NCBI GenBank assembly: GCA_965217135.1 | Contig: OZ244249.1 | Span: 3,162,001-3,226,000 of the forward strand | Source: HXMU1420-2 sp017643305 | GTDB lineage: Bacteria; Pseudomonadota; Alphaproteobacteria; Rhodobacterales; Rhodobacteraceae | Direction: 5' to 3' | Length of the DNA stretch: 64,000 bases | Position numbers and translations under genes: made by a program | Notes under the pieces: generated by a model | What the model saw: the letters and a program-made list of their open reading frames with translations, nothing else | The model's database searches: none | What the model was told of the DNA's origin: nothing | Part shown: positions 55,636 to 64,000 of the stretch, in pieces | Layout of the letters: each line of letters begins with the position of its first letter | How positions within the stretch are numbered: position 1 is the stretch's first letter

Positions 55636-57300
55636 TTGGATGCGGCTGATTGTTACCGTCACTTCGGGCTTGCGCCCGATCTCTTCCAGAGCCGTCTGTC
55701 GTGCAATGCGGCGCATGTCATGTTCCAGCGCGTCGTCGTCTGCCAGTGTCTTGGTCTTGGCGCGGCGCAGGAACTGATCCAGATCCTCTTCCAGCACATC
55801 AACCAGCGGCGCTGCGGAAGATCCCATTTCCGGCAGGCCTTTTAGCTCGCACCACGGTTCACCCAACGGTTCATTTTCTTCATCCAGGATGATCGAGATC
55901 GCGATCAGCCCGTTCAGCGCCAGCCGGATCCGATCCCGCACGATGCCGTCGAGAGCGCCGATGCGCACCGACCCGTCCAGATAGCTGCGTCCGGTTTCCA
56001 CGTATTCTGCCACCTTGGGCGTGTCGCCTGACAAATCGAGCATCGTACCATTTACGGCCAGCGCGCTGGCATAGCCCCGGTCCCGCGCCAGGTTGGAATG
56101 CGCGCGCAGGTGGCGGTGTTCGCCATGCATCGGGATCACCATGCGCGGTTTGACGGTGTCATGCAGACGCTCCAGATCCGGGCGGTTGGCATGACCGGAC
56201 ACGTGGTAAAGCCCGCTGCTGTCATCTACCACATCCACGCCCTTTTCGCTGAGCTGGTTGATGATCCGGATCACCCCGCGTTCATTTCCCGGAATGGTTT
56301 TCGACGAAAACAGGAACAGATCACCTTCGGCCAGCTCCAGCCCCCGGTATTTGCCAAGGGCGAGTTGCGCGCTGGCAGCGCGGCGTTCGCCCTGGCTGCC
56401 GGTGACCAGAAGCATCAGGTTGTCGCGCGGGATGTCGCCCGCATCCTCAGGGCTGACAGTTTTTGGGAAATCGGTCAGCACGCCAGTTTCTACCGCCGCT
56501 TCGATCATCCGACGCATGGCTCGACCCAGCAGGACCACGGACCGCCCGGCGCGCTGCCCGGCCTCAGCCAGCGTTTTGACCCGCGCCACGTTGCTGGCAA
56601 ATGTCGTGGCACAGACCAGACCTTGCGCCTCGCTCACCAGTTTTTCGATGGCCGGGCCAACCTCAATCTCCGACCGGCCAGAATGGGGCGTAAACACATT
56701 GGTGGAATCGCAGACCAGTGCCTGCACCCCGTTCTCGCACACCTCGGCCCACAGGTCGGGATCAAAGGGTTCGCCCACCACCGGCGTCGGGTCCAGCTTG
56801 AAGTCACCCGAATGCACGACACGGCCAGCTGGGCTATCGATCACCAGAGCGGAGCTTTCGGGTATCGAATGGCTCACTGGCAGGAACCGGACGGCAAAAG
56901 GCCCCGCCTTGATCTGTTCAGGCCAGGCCGATGCGGTCGTCACCGTGTCGTCGGGATAGCCCCGTTCTTCCAGCTTGCGGCGGGCAATGTTGGCGGTGAA
57001 GGCGCGGGCATGGACCGGCACGCGCAATTCGCCCCAGAACTGTGCCAGTGCGCCCACGTGGTCTTCATGCGCATGGGTAATGAACACGGCCTCCAACCGG
57101 TCCGCCCGTTCGATCAGCCAGCTCATGTCGGGGAAGATCAAGTCCACACCTGGGGAGCCATCCATGTCCGGAAAGGTGACACCGAGATCCACAAGGATCA
57201 GCCGTTCTTTGCCCGGTGCGCCATAGCCATAGACATAGGCGTTCATGCCAATTTCGCCAGCCCCGCCCAGCGGCAGATAGATCAGTCGCTCTTTGCCCAT
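55633..57300 (-). CDS. rnj: Ribonuclease J
   Basis: The 555-aa exo/endoribonuclease matures rRNA and degrades mRNA from the 5' end. It has the metal-site motif HAHEDH (76-81), further ligands in PVSHSIPESSALVI and HSGDFKLDP, and the beta-CASP segment LVTGSQGERRA and MVIPMHGEHRH. The C-terminal dimerisation domain is complete. It lies four bases from coaX in a chain running from the nuo genes. Confidence 0.95.
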   Translation of the reverse strand: MGKERLIYLPLGGAGEIGMNAYVYGYGAPGKERLILVDLGVTFPDMDGSPGVDLIFPDMSWLIERADRLEAVFITHAHEDHVGALAQFWGELRVPVHARAFTANIARRKLEERGYPDDTVTTASAWPEQIKAGPFAVRFLPVSHSIPESSALVIDSPAGRVVHSGDFKLDPTPVVGEPFDPDLWAEVCENGVQALVCDSTNVFTPHSGRSEIEVGPAIEKLVSEAQGLVCATTFASNVARVKTLAEAGQRAGRSVVLLGRAMRRMIEAAVETGVLTDFPKTVSPEDAGDIPRDNLMLLVTGSQGERRAASAQLALGKYRGLELAEGDLFLFSSKTIPGNERGVIRIINQLSEKGVDVVDDSSGLYHVSGHANRPDLERLHDTVKPRMVIPMHGEHRHLRAHSNLARDRGYASALAVNGTMLDLSGDTPKVAEYVETGRSYLDGSVRIGALDGIVRDRIRLALNGLIAISIILDEENEPLGEPWCELKGLPEMGSSAAPLVDVLEEDLDQFLRRAKTKTLADDDALEHDMRRIARQTALEEIGRKPEVTVTISRIQ

Positions 57301-57303
57301 ATG

Positions 57304-58077
57304 CTAGCCGTTCTCCTTGTTAAAATTGTAGATCACGGTCAGTCCATGCATGGTCAGATCATCCTCAATCGTGTCGAACAGGTGGTCGCCCTGTTCGAAA
57401 AGTGAGGCCAGCCCGCCGGTTCCGATCACTTTCATCGGCACTCCATATTCGTCCTTGATCCGGGCGACGATGCCTTCGATCAACCCCGTATAGCCCCAGA
57501 ATACACCAGACTGGATACAGCCCACCGTGTTGGTACCAATCACTTTGTCAGGCTGCGAAATATCCACATGCGGCAACGCCGCAGCACCGGAATGCAGCGC
57601 CTCGAGGCTCAGGTTAACACCCGGCGCGATCACCCCGCCGACATAGGCGCCATCTTCGGCCACCACGTCAAAGTTCGTTGCGGTGCCAAAATCCACCACC
57701 ACCGAATTGCCCCCGTGCCGGTCAAAGGCCGCCGCCGCATTGGCCAGCCGGTCGGGTCCCGGCTGCGTGCCCGCATCCACGCGCGGAGCATGAGGCAGCA
57801 AGCAGTCGGGCTTGCCCACCACCATAGGCCGGCAACCAAAAAACCGATCGGCAAATACCCTCAGGTTGAACACCACGCGCGGCACCGTGGAGGAGATAAT
57901 GACATCGGTAATATCTGCCTCAATCCCATAGTGATTGATCAGCGTCGAATACCACGTGAAATACGCATCCGCCGTGCGGGCGTGGTGGGTGGAGGTACGC
58001 AGCGTGCACAGGAACCGGGTGCCGTCCCAGATGGAAAACACAGTGTTGGTGTTGCCGCAGTCAATTGCCAGAAGCAT
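57304..58077 (-). CDS. coaX: Type III pantothenate kinase
   Basis: CoaX phosphorylates pantothenate, the first step of coenzyme A synthesis. The 257-aa protein has the ASKHA P-loop AIDCGNTNT (4-12), VVVDFGTATNFDVV, GGVIAPGVN and GTGGLAS. Normal for the family, which lacks feedback by CoA. It lies 12 bases from birA and four from rnj. Confidence 0.95.
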   Translation of the reverse strand: MLLAIDCGNTNTVFSIWDGTRFLCTLRTSTHHARTADAYFTWYSTLINHYGIEADITDVIISSTVPRVVFNLRVFADRFFGCRPMVVGKPDCLLPHAPRVDAGTQPGPDRLANAAAAFDRHGGNSVVVDFGTATNFDVVAEDGAYVGGVIAPGVNLSLEALHSGAAALPHVDISQPDKVIGTNTVGCIQSGVFWGYTGLIEGIVARIKDEYGVPMKVIGTGGLASLFEQGDHLFDTIEDDLTMHGLTVIYNFNKENG

Positions 58078-58089
58078 GGGCTGGCCTCC

Positions 58090-58848
58090 TCAGAAGAAAA
58101 TGTCCGCCGCCGGGATGTTGACCCGGCCACGGGTGGTGGTGAGGACCAGATTGCCGCTGTCATCCAACGTTTCAAAGGTCCCAGTGGTTTCAGAATTCCC
58201 CGTACGGGCGGTGATCACCTGTCCCAGCCGCGCAGCGCGGGCCAGCCACGCAGTGCGGATCGGGGCAAAGCCAAATTGCGTGAACTGAGCCTCATAGCGG
58301 GCATAAGCTGCGGCCAAATAGGTCAGAAACGTCTCCGGGTCCACCAGCTTACCGGTTTCCGAAAGAAGCGAGACAGGACGCACCGCACCGGGCTCCACCG
58401 CATCCGCGCCGGGTGCAGAACGCAGGTTCACGCCGATGCCGATGGCAAGGTAATCCAGCCGCGCGGACTGGCCCACACTTTCCAACAGAATGCCGCTCAG
58501 CTTGCCGCCGTTGAGCAGGATGTCATTGGGCCATTTCAGTGCCAAACCTTCGCTGCGCCCGGTCACATCCTGGCAAGCGTCGTGAACGGCCAAGGCGGTG
58601 ACAAAACTACGCTGCGCAGCCTGTGCGGGGGGGTCATCGGGGCGCAGGACCAGGGTCGCCGCAAAGTTGCCCTCCGGATCAGCCCAGGCCCGGCCTCGTC
58701 GCCCACGCCCGGCCGTCTGGCGCAGACCGAGGATCCATTCAGGGCCCGGCAAAAAAGGCGCGATGCGTGCCGCTTCGCTTAGTGTGCTGTCGACCTCGTC
58801 CAGCACACGCCGTCCGTACCCTTCCGGCCACTCAGCCATGGTCTTCAT
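58090..58848 (-). CDS. birA: Biotin--[acetyl-CoA-carboxylase] ligase
   Basis: The 252-aa enzyme attaches biotin to the carboxylase carrier protein. The biotinyl-AMP loop is GRGRRGR (47-53), with LALKWPNDILLNGGKLSGIL in the centre. It lacks the N-terminal DNA-binding domain, so it does not act as a biotin-operon repressor. ATG 58848 lies inside a dispersed intergenic motif; ATG 58839 (MAEWPEGYG) is an alternative start three residues downstream. Part of the nuo-birA-coaX-rnj chain. Confidence 0.92.
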   Translation of the reverse strand: MKTMAEWPEGYGRRVLDEVDSTLSEAARIAPFLPGPEWILGLRQTAGRGRRGRAWADPEGNFAATLVLRPDDPPAQAAQRSFVTALAVHDACQDVTGRSEGLALKWPNDILLNGGKLSGILLESVGQSARLDYLAIGIGVNLRSAPGADAVEPGAVRPVSLLSETGKLVDPETFLTYLAAAYARYEAQFTQFGFAPIRTAWLARAARLGQVITARTGNSETTGTFETLDDSGNLVLTTTRGRVNIPAADIFF

Positions 58849-58864
58849 CTTTGCAGAAATACTC
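58843..58864 (-). repeat. TATTTC-AAGATGAAG motif at the birA start
   Basis: On the minus strand GAGTATTTCTGCAAAGATGAAG resembles the TATTTG-AGAAGAAG core at 42270 and 50911. Its last bases supply the annotated birA start codon. Confidence 0.4.
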
Positions 58865-58874
58865 CCGCCGGAGG

Positions 58875-58921
58875 CCGTTTTCTTTTAAAGAAAACGGACC
58901 GGAAACTTTGCGAGTTTCCGG
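58875..58921. repeat. Paired-hairpin intergenic module, copy D
   Basis: Hairpin 58875-58897 (arms CCGTTTTCTTT/AAAGAAAACGG) and hairpin 58899-58921 (arms CCGGAAACT/AGTTTCCGG), one base apart. It fills the space between the nuoN stop and the birA start. Confidence 0.8.
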
Positions 58922-58932
58922 GTTCCGACAGG

Positions 58933-60375
58933 TCAGTTGACCAAAACCGCCGCGGCGGCCGCCGCGGCGCCTTCCACGCCAAACATGTTCACGATCCCGA
59001 CCACCATAGCGACTGCCGAAATCATAAGCAGGCCCCACAGCACTGGCGGGTTGGTGCGATCCAGCGCTTCGCGCTCTTCGCCGAAATACATGTAATAAAC
59101 GATGCGCAGATAGTAGAACGCCCCAATAACAGAGGCGACCACACCAGCAACCGCAAGCCACGCCAGCCCACCTTCATAAGCAGCGCGCAACACGTAAAGC
59201 TTGCCAAAGAAGCCCAACATCGGCGGTACACCGGCCAGCGAGAACAGCAGCACCAGCATGGCCAGCGCCTTGCCCGGTTCCGCCTTGGAATACATGTTTA
59301 GAGCGTCGATATCGACAACAGGTGCCCCATCGCGTTCCATCATCAGGATGAACGCGAATGTACCAACATTCATAGTCACGTAGATCGCCATGTAGATCAG
59401 CATCGCCTGCACGCCCAGCTCGGTCCCCGAAGCGAGGCCCATCAGTGCGTAGCCCATATGGGCGATGGACGAATAGGCCATCAGGCGCTTGATGTTGCGT
59501 TGGCCAATGGCGGCCACAGCGCCGAGGAACATGCTGAGCAGCGACAGCAGTGCGATGATCTGGGACCAGTCCGCAACAGCCCCGCCGAACGCGTCAAACA
59601 GCACGCGGGCAAAAAGCCCCATCGCGGCAACCTTGGGCGCGGTGGCAAAGAACGCGGTGATCGGTGTGGGCGAACCTTCGTAAACGTCCGGGGTCCACAT
59701 GTGGAACGGCACGGCAGAGACCTTGAACGCCAAGCCCGCCACCAAGAACACGATGCCGAACAGCAGGCCCAGAGACACCTGCCCATGCTCTGCCGTTTGC
59801 ACGATGCCCGAGAACAGCGTGGTGCCGGAATAGCCATAAACCAAAGACGCCCCATAGAGCAGCAGGCCGGAGCTGAGCGCGCCCAGCACGAAATACTTCA
59901 GGCCAGCTTCCGTGGATTTCACGCTGTCTCGGCGCAGGGCGGCGACGACGTACAAAGCCAGCGATTGCAGTTCCAGCCCCATGTACAGCGCGATCAGGTC
60001 GCCCGCGCTGACCATCATCATCATGCCAACGGCCGCCAGAGCCACCAGCAGCGGGTATTCAAACCGCAGCAAGTCGCGGCGCGCCATGTATTCCTGACTC
60101 ATCAAAAGGACAGCAGCCGCGGACAGCAGGATCGTGACCTTGGCAAAGCGCGAAAACCCGTCATCGACGAACATGCCGTTGAAGGCGATGTTTGTGCCGT
60201 CTCCGCTCATCCCGAGCCAGACGCCAAGGGCGGCCATCAGGGCGGAGGTGACCCAGACCAGAAGTGGCCCCAGCTTGTCCTTGCCCGCATAGGCCGCGCC
60301 AACCAGCGCGAACAGAGCAAAGACAGACAGAACGATCTCTGGCAGGATGATGTTCAGATCGGACCCGATCGTCAT
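58933..60375 (-). CDS. nuoN: NADH-quinone oxidoreductase subunit N
   Basis: A 480-aa antiporter-like membrane subunit of complex I, with about 14 helices that translocate protons. Signature segments: YFVLGALSSGLLLYGASLVYG, FKVSAVPFHMWTPDVYEG (with the key Lys) and MAYSSIAHMGYALMG. The C-terminus is an Ala run (EGAAAAAAAVLVN). It follows nuoM by 13 bases. It is the last nuo gene. Confidence 0.96.
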   Translation of the reverse strand: MTIGSDLNIILPEIVLSVFALFALVGAAYAGKDKLGPLLVWVTSALMAALGVWLGMSGDGTNIAFNGMFVDDGFSRFAKVTILLSAAAVLLMSQEYMARRDLLRFEYPLLVALAAVGMMMMVSAGDLIALYMGLELQSLALYVVAALRRDSVKSTEAGLKYFVLGALSSGLLLYGASLVYGYSGTTLFSGIVQTAEHGQVSLGLLFGIVFLVAGLAFKVSAVPFHMWTPDVYEGSPTPITAFFATAPKVAAMGLFARVLFDAFGGAVADWSQIIALLSLLSMFLGAVAAIGQRNIKRLMAYSSIAHMGYALMGLASGTELGVQAMLIYMAIYVTMNVGTFAFILMMERDGAPVVDIDALNMYSKAEPGKALAMLVLLFSLAGVPPMLGFFGKLYVLRAAYEGGLAWLAVAGVVASVIGAFYYLRIVYYMYFGEEREALDRTNPPVLWGLLMISAVAMVVGIVNMFGVEGAAAAAAAVLVN

Positions 60376-60388
60376 GCGCCCGCGCTCC

Positions 60389-61933
60389 TTAGTTCGAGGC
60401 GTGCTGGGTGGCGGCTTCTGCCGCGGCCAGCGCCGTGTCGTAGTGGGATTTCAGGGCCGCCGTGGCCGGGCCGATCACATCGGTGATCAGCGCCGGGTAG
60501 ACACCCAGCAGAATGGTCATCACGATCAGCGGCGCGAAAGTCACCTTTTCCCGCATCGACATGTCGTTGATGGTTTTCAGGCTTTCTTTGATCAGGTCGC
60601 CGAACACGACCCGGCGATAGAGCCACAGCGCGTAAGCGGCCGAGAAGATCACGCCGGAACAGGCCACCGCAGTGACCCAAGTGTTGACCGGGAAGGTGCC
60701 CATCAGCGTCAGGAATTCACCAACAAACCCGGAGGTGCCCGGAAGGCCCACATTGGCCATGGTGAACAGCATGAACACCAGCGCATAGGCGGGCATCCGG
60801 TTTACCAGACCACCATAAGCATCGATATCGCGCGTGTGCATCCGGTCATAGATCACGCCAACGCAAAGGAAGAGCGCGGCGGAAATGAAGCCGTGGCTGA
60901 GCATCTGGAAAATTGCACCATCCAGCCCCTGCTGGGTGGTGGCAAAGATCCCCATGGTGACAAAGCCCATATGCGCGACTGAGGAGTAAGCGATCAGTTT
61001 TTTCATGTCTTCCTGCACCAGCGCGACCAGCGAGGTGTAGACAATGGCGATGGCCGACATCCACAGAACCAGCGGCGTCATCACTTCGGACCCCACGGGG
61101 AACATCGGGATGGAAAACCGCAAGAAGCCGTAGCCGCCCATTTTCAACAGGATCGCGGCCAGCACGACCGAGCCCGCTGTGGGCGCCTGCACGTGTGCGT
61201 CGGGCAGCCACGTGTGTACCGGCCACATCGGCATTTTCACTGCAAAGCTGGCGAAGAACGCCAGGAACATCAGCGTTTGCATGCCTCCCACGATCTGGAT
61301 GCCCAGCAGCGAGAAGGTTTCAAACGCAAATTCATGCGTCAGCAGCGCTTCGATATCCGTAGTGCCTGCGTCCGAATACATCGCCACCATGGCGACCAGC
61401 ATCAGGACTGAGCCCAGGAAGGTGTAGAGGAAGAACTTGAAGCTGGCATAGATTCGGTTCGCCCCACCCCAGATGCCAATGATCAGGAACATCGGGATCA
61501 GACCAGCTTCGAAGAACAGGTAGAACAGCACCAGGTCCAGCGCCATGAACACGCCCAGCATCAGCGTTTCCAGCATCAGGAAGGCGATCATGTATTCCTT
61601 GACACGGGTGGTCACACCCCAGCTGGCCAGGATGGTCAGCGGCATGATAAACGTCGTCAGTATGACAAACAGCACGCTGATGCCATCGACGCCCATCTTG
61701 TATTTCAGGCCTACAAGCCATTCGCCTTCTTCGACGAACTGGAAGCCTGTATTACTGGCGTCGAACTGGGTCAGGATGCCCAAGCTAATGATGAAGGTCA
61801 CCGTGGTCGTGACCAGCGCGAACCGTTTGGCATTCAGCTGCGCGGCCTCATCATCGCCCCGCAGGAACAGGGCCATGATCAGCGCGGCCAGCGCCGGGAT
61901 GAAACAGACGGCAGAGAGAAGATAGCCGCTCAT
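60389..61933 (-). CDS. nuoM: NADH-quinone oxidoreductase subunit M
   Basis: A 514-aa complex I antiporter-like subunit with about 14 membrane helices. The family block VKMPMWPVHTWLPDAHVQAP is clear, with KLIAYSSVAHMGFVTMG and EAGLIPMFLIIGIWGG. The ATG shares one base with the nuoL stop (TGATG). Normal length. C-terminal tail AEAATQHASN is soluble. Confidence 0.96.
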   Translation of the reverse strand: MSGYLLSAVCFIPALAALIMALFLRGDDEAAQLNAKRFALVTTTVTFIISLGILTQFDASNTGFQFVEEGEWLVGLKYKMGVDGISVLFVILTTFIMPLTILASWGVTTRVKEYMIAFLMLETLMLGVFMALDLVLFYLFFEAGLIPMFLIIGIWGGANRIYASFKFFLYTFLGSVLMLVAMVAMYSDAGTTDIEALLTHEFAFETFSLLGIQIVGGMQTLMFLAFFASFAVKMPMWPVHTWLPDAHVQAPTAGSVVLAAILLKMGGYGFLRFSIPMFPVGSEVMTPLVLWMSAIAIVYTSLVALVQEDMKKLIAYSSVAHMGFVTMGIFATTQQGLDGAIFQMLSHGFISAALFLCVGVIYDRMHTRDIDAYGGLVNRMPAYALVFMLFTMANVGLPGTSGFVGEFLTLMGTFPVNTWVTAVACSGVIFSAAYALWLYRRVVFGDLIKESLKTINDMSMREKVTFAPLIVMTILLGVYPALITDVIGPATAALKSHYDTALAAAEAATQHASN

Positions 61934-64000
61934 CAGTTTGCTCCTCCGCCCAGGGTCATCCAGGTGACAAAGGCTGCGATGCCAATCACCATCCAGAAGG
62001 CGTACGTGAAGATGTATCCGGACTGGGCCCGGCCAGCGAGCCGGGTGAAGAACGGGACGATCCCCATGGCCACGCCGTTGAGGAACCCGTCAATGATACT
62101 GCCATCCCCGCCCTTCCACAGCAGGCGGCCCAGCGCCTTTATCGGCCCGACAATGACCGCGTCATAGAGTTCGTCGAAATACCACTTGTTCTTGAGGAAC
62201 AGGTAGAGCGGACGCTGATTTTCCACCAACCGTTTGGGCAGCGCCGGGTTCACGATGTAGAAGAGATAGGCCAGCGCGAGGCCCAGCACCATCGCGATGA
62301 AGGGCGAAACCTTGACCCATTTTGGCGCGGCGTGCGCGTCGTCCAGCACGTGATTGTCGGGCGCCATGTACAGTGCGCCTTCGCCCGGCTTGCCGACAAA
62401 GGCATAGTGATGGTCGCCACCATAAGCCTTGTCGCCGCCGTGATCGTCATCCTTGGCCTTACCATGGTCATCTGCCTTGGCGTGATCATCGCCATTAGTT
62501 GCGTCCTTGGCATGATCGTCCGCATGCGCTTCGGCCACGGGGATGCCGTAGAATTTGCCAACCTGATCGGCATGGCCAAAGAACTGGTTATACCAGATCA
62601 TCCCGGCAAACACCGCGCCCAGCGACAGCACGCCCAGCGGGATCAGCATAACCATCGGGCTTTCATGCGCATGTTCATGCGTGTGCTTGTCGCCGCGTTC
62701 CTTGCCAAAGAAAGTCAGGAAAATCAGCCGCCAAGAATAGAAGCTGGTCATAAACGCGGCAATCACCAGCGCCCAGAAACCAAAGCCGGACCCGCCGGCA
62801 TAGGCGCTTTCTATGATCGCGTCCTTGGACAGGAAGCCGGCAAAGCCAATCGTGGTCAGCGGGATACCGACACCGGTGATGGCCAGCGTGCCGATCATCA
62901 TCGCCCAGAAGGTATAGGGGATCTTCTTGCGCAAGTTGCCGTAGTTCATCATGTCCTGTTCGTGGTGCATCGCATGGATGACCGACCCAGCCCCGAGGAA
63001 CAACAGCGCCTTGAAGAAGGCGTGGGTAAACAGGTGGAACATGGCCGCCGAATACATGCCCACGCCGGCGGCAACAAACATGTAACCCAGTTGCGAACAG
63101 GTCGAATAAGCGATCACGCGCTTGATGTCGGTCTGCACCAGACCCACGGTCGCCGCAAAGAACGCGGTCGCGGCGCCCATCACCGTGATAAAGGCGGTCG
63201 CGTGTGGTGCGAATTCCATGATCGGCGACATGCGGCAGACCAGGAACACACCGGCAGTCACCATGGTTGCGGCGTGGATCAGGGCGGACACCGGGGTCGG
63301 ACCTTCCATCGCGTCCGGCAGCCAGGTGTGCAAGAGCAGTTGCGCCGATTTCCCCATCGCGCCGATGAATAGCAGAAAGGCCACGATCTCGACCGCGTTC
63401 CATTCGCTCCACAGGAAGGTTACCCGGGTTTCTGCCAGCGTCGGCGCAGAGGCAAAGATGTCGGAGAAATTGATGCTGTCAGTCAGGAAGAACAGCGCAA
63501 AGATCCCCAGCGCAAAGCCGAAATCGCCGACGCGATTGACCACGAATGCCTTGATCGCTGCCGCATTGGCTGACGGTTTGCGATAATAAAAGCCGATCAG
63601 CAGGTAGGAGGCGACGCCCACGCCTTCCCAGCCAAAGAACATCTGCACAACGTTGTCGGACGTAATCAGCGCCAGCATGGCAAAGGTAAAAAAGGACAGA
63701 TAGGCAAAGAAGCGCGGCTTGTAGCTTTCACCTTCCTTCCACTGCGGGTCATGGTCCATGTAGCCAAAGCTGTAGAGGTGGACCAGCGCGGACACGGTGG
63801 TGACCACAATCAGCATGATCGCCGTCAGCCGGTCCAGCCGGATCGCCCAGTCGGTGGCCAGCGTGCCGCTTTCGATAAAGCGCATCACCGGGATCTGCTG
63901 GGTCACCCCATCAAAGGAAAAGAAAACGATCCAGCTGAGCAGGCAGGCCAGGAACAACAGGCCGGTCGCAGTCCACTGGGCCGCCGTTTCACCAATGATC
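61933..64000 (-). CDS. nuoL: NADH-quinone oxidoreductase subunit L (5' end beyond the window)
   Basis: The frame is open to the right edge, so the N-terminus (roughly the first 30-40 residues) is missing; TTG 63957 is not the true start. Visible motifs are FGWEGVGVASYLLIGFYYRK, LLLHTWLPDAMEGPTPVSAL and IAYSTCSQLGYMFVA. A soluble insertion rich in His, Asp and Lys (about 62398-62532, e.g. DDHAKADDHGKAKDDDH) lies before the last helices. The C-terminus ends TLGGGAN. It forms the distal proton channel and lateral helix of complex I. Confidence 0.95.
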   Translation of the reverse strand, partial: IIGETAAQWTATGLLFLACLLSWIVFFSFDGVTQQIPVMRFIESGTLATDWAIRLDRLTAIMLIVVTTVSALVHLYSFGYMDHDPQWKEGESYKPRFFAYLSFFTFAMLALITSDNVVQMFFGWEGVGVASYLLIGFYYRKPSANAAAIKAFVVNRVGDFGFALGIFALFFLTDSINFSDIFASAPTLAETRVTFLWSEWNAVEIVAFLLFIGAMGKSAQLLLHTWLPDAMEGPTPVSALIHAATMVTAGVFLVCRMSPIMEFAPHATAFITVMGAATAFFAATVGLVQTDIKRVIAYSTCSQLGYMFVAAGVGMYSAAMFHLFTHAFFKALLFLGAGSVIHAMHHEQDMMNYGNLRKKIPYTFWAMMIGTLAITGVGIPLTTIGFAGFLSKDAIIESAYAGGSGFGFWALVIAAFMTSFYSWRLIFLTFFGKERGDKHTHEHAHESPMVMLIPLGVLSLGAVFAGMIWYNQFFGHADQVGKFYGIPVAEAHADDHAKDATNGDDHAKADDHGKAKDDDHGGDKAYGGDHHYAFVGKPGEGALYMAPDNHVLDDAHAAPKWVKVSPFIAMVLGLALAYLFYIVNPALPKRLVENQRPLYLFLKNKWYFDELYDAVIVGPIKALGRLLWKGGDGSIIDGFLNGVAMGIVPFFTRLAGRAQSGYIFTYAFWMVIGIAAFVTWMTLGGGAN

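Noticed and set aside
1..64000. CRISPR arrays, insertion sequences, prophage, rRNA or tRNA genes
   Set aside because: No regularly spaced repeats, transposase or phage-type genes, or recognisable RNA genes were found on reading both strands.

Overview
The window is GC-rich chromosomal DNA from an alphaproteobacterium, almost certainly a marine member of the Rhodobacteraceae (Roseobacter group). This rests on gene content and order: CarD and FdxA beside a Suv3-like helicase, RpoH, the fumC-DUF4169-ribbon-helix-helix trio, the pyrH-frr-uppS-cdsA-dxr-rseP-bamA-ompH chain, the nuoL-nuoM-nuoN-birA-coaX-rnj chain, a NaChBac-type sodium channel and a stand-alone Hint-domain protein. Most of the window is vertically inherited core genome. 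I see no prophage, insertion sequence, CRISPR array, rRNA or tRNA gene.

Layout. 1-4.0 kb: partial gene, PhyH-type dioxygenase, BacNav sodium channel, then divergent cobT/cobS for cobalamin assembly. 4-9.1 kb (minus): TPR protein, large RNA helicase, HslR-like S4 protein, a small Cys-rich ORF, ferredoxin FdxA, CarD. 9.2-15.5 kb (plus): SCP2 lipid carrier with a lysophospholipase-like hydrolase, ligase-associated exonuclease with ATP-dependent DNA ligase, oligoendopeptidase F. 15.4-22.3 kb: small coupled ORFs, DksA-like zinc finger, Gfo/Idh oxidoreductase, M19 dipeptidase, RlmL-like methylase, RpoH with a sigma-32-like promoter, RluD and a DUF6476-like membrane protein sharing start-codon bases. 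22.3-29.2 kb: a secreted protein of unknown function, fumarase, P450 plus membrane hydrolase, CcdA, TusA-like protein.

29.2-38.2 kb is the translation/envelope chain on minus (pyrH, frr, uppS, cdsA, dxr, rseP, a small membrane protein, bamA, ompH). 38.4-44.9 kb: miaA, a three-gene oligopeptide-type ABC importer lacking a neighbouring binding protein, and an ABM-domain protein. 44.9-51.4 kb: TPR-sulfotransferase, lytic transglycosylase, ssb, AlkC-like protein, an SDR lacking the catalytic Tyr/Lys pair, Hint protein, and a decayed SnoaL-like gene. 51.5-58.8 kb: RF3 with a coupled glycosyltransferase, DEAD-box helicase, RNase J, CoaX, BirA. 58.9-64 kb: nuoN, nuoM and the 3' part of nuoL, which runs off the window.

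The least ordinary content lies between genes. Four copies of a two-hairpin module, three copies of an 18-bp palindrome and two further short repeat families are scattered through intergenic DNA. Several small or broken genes are not obvious from long-ORF scanning: a 41-aa membrane protein upstream of bamA, two short genes interrupted by early amber codons, and the decayed SnoaL-like gene. I did not find a convincing new multi-gene defence or metabolic system.
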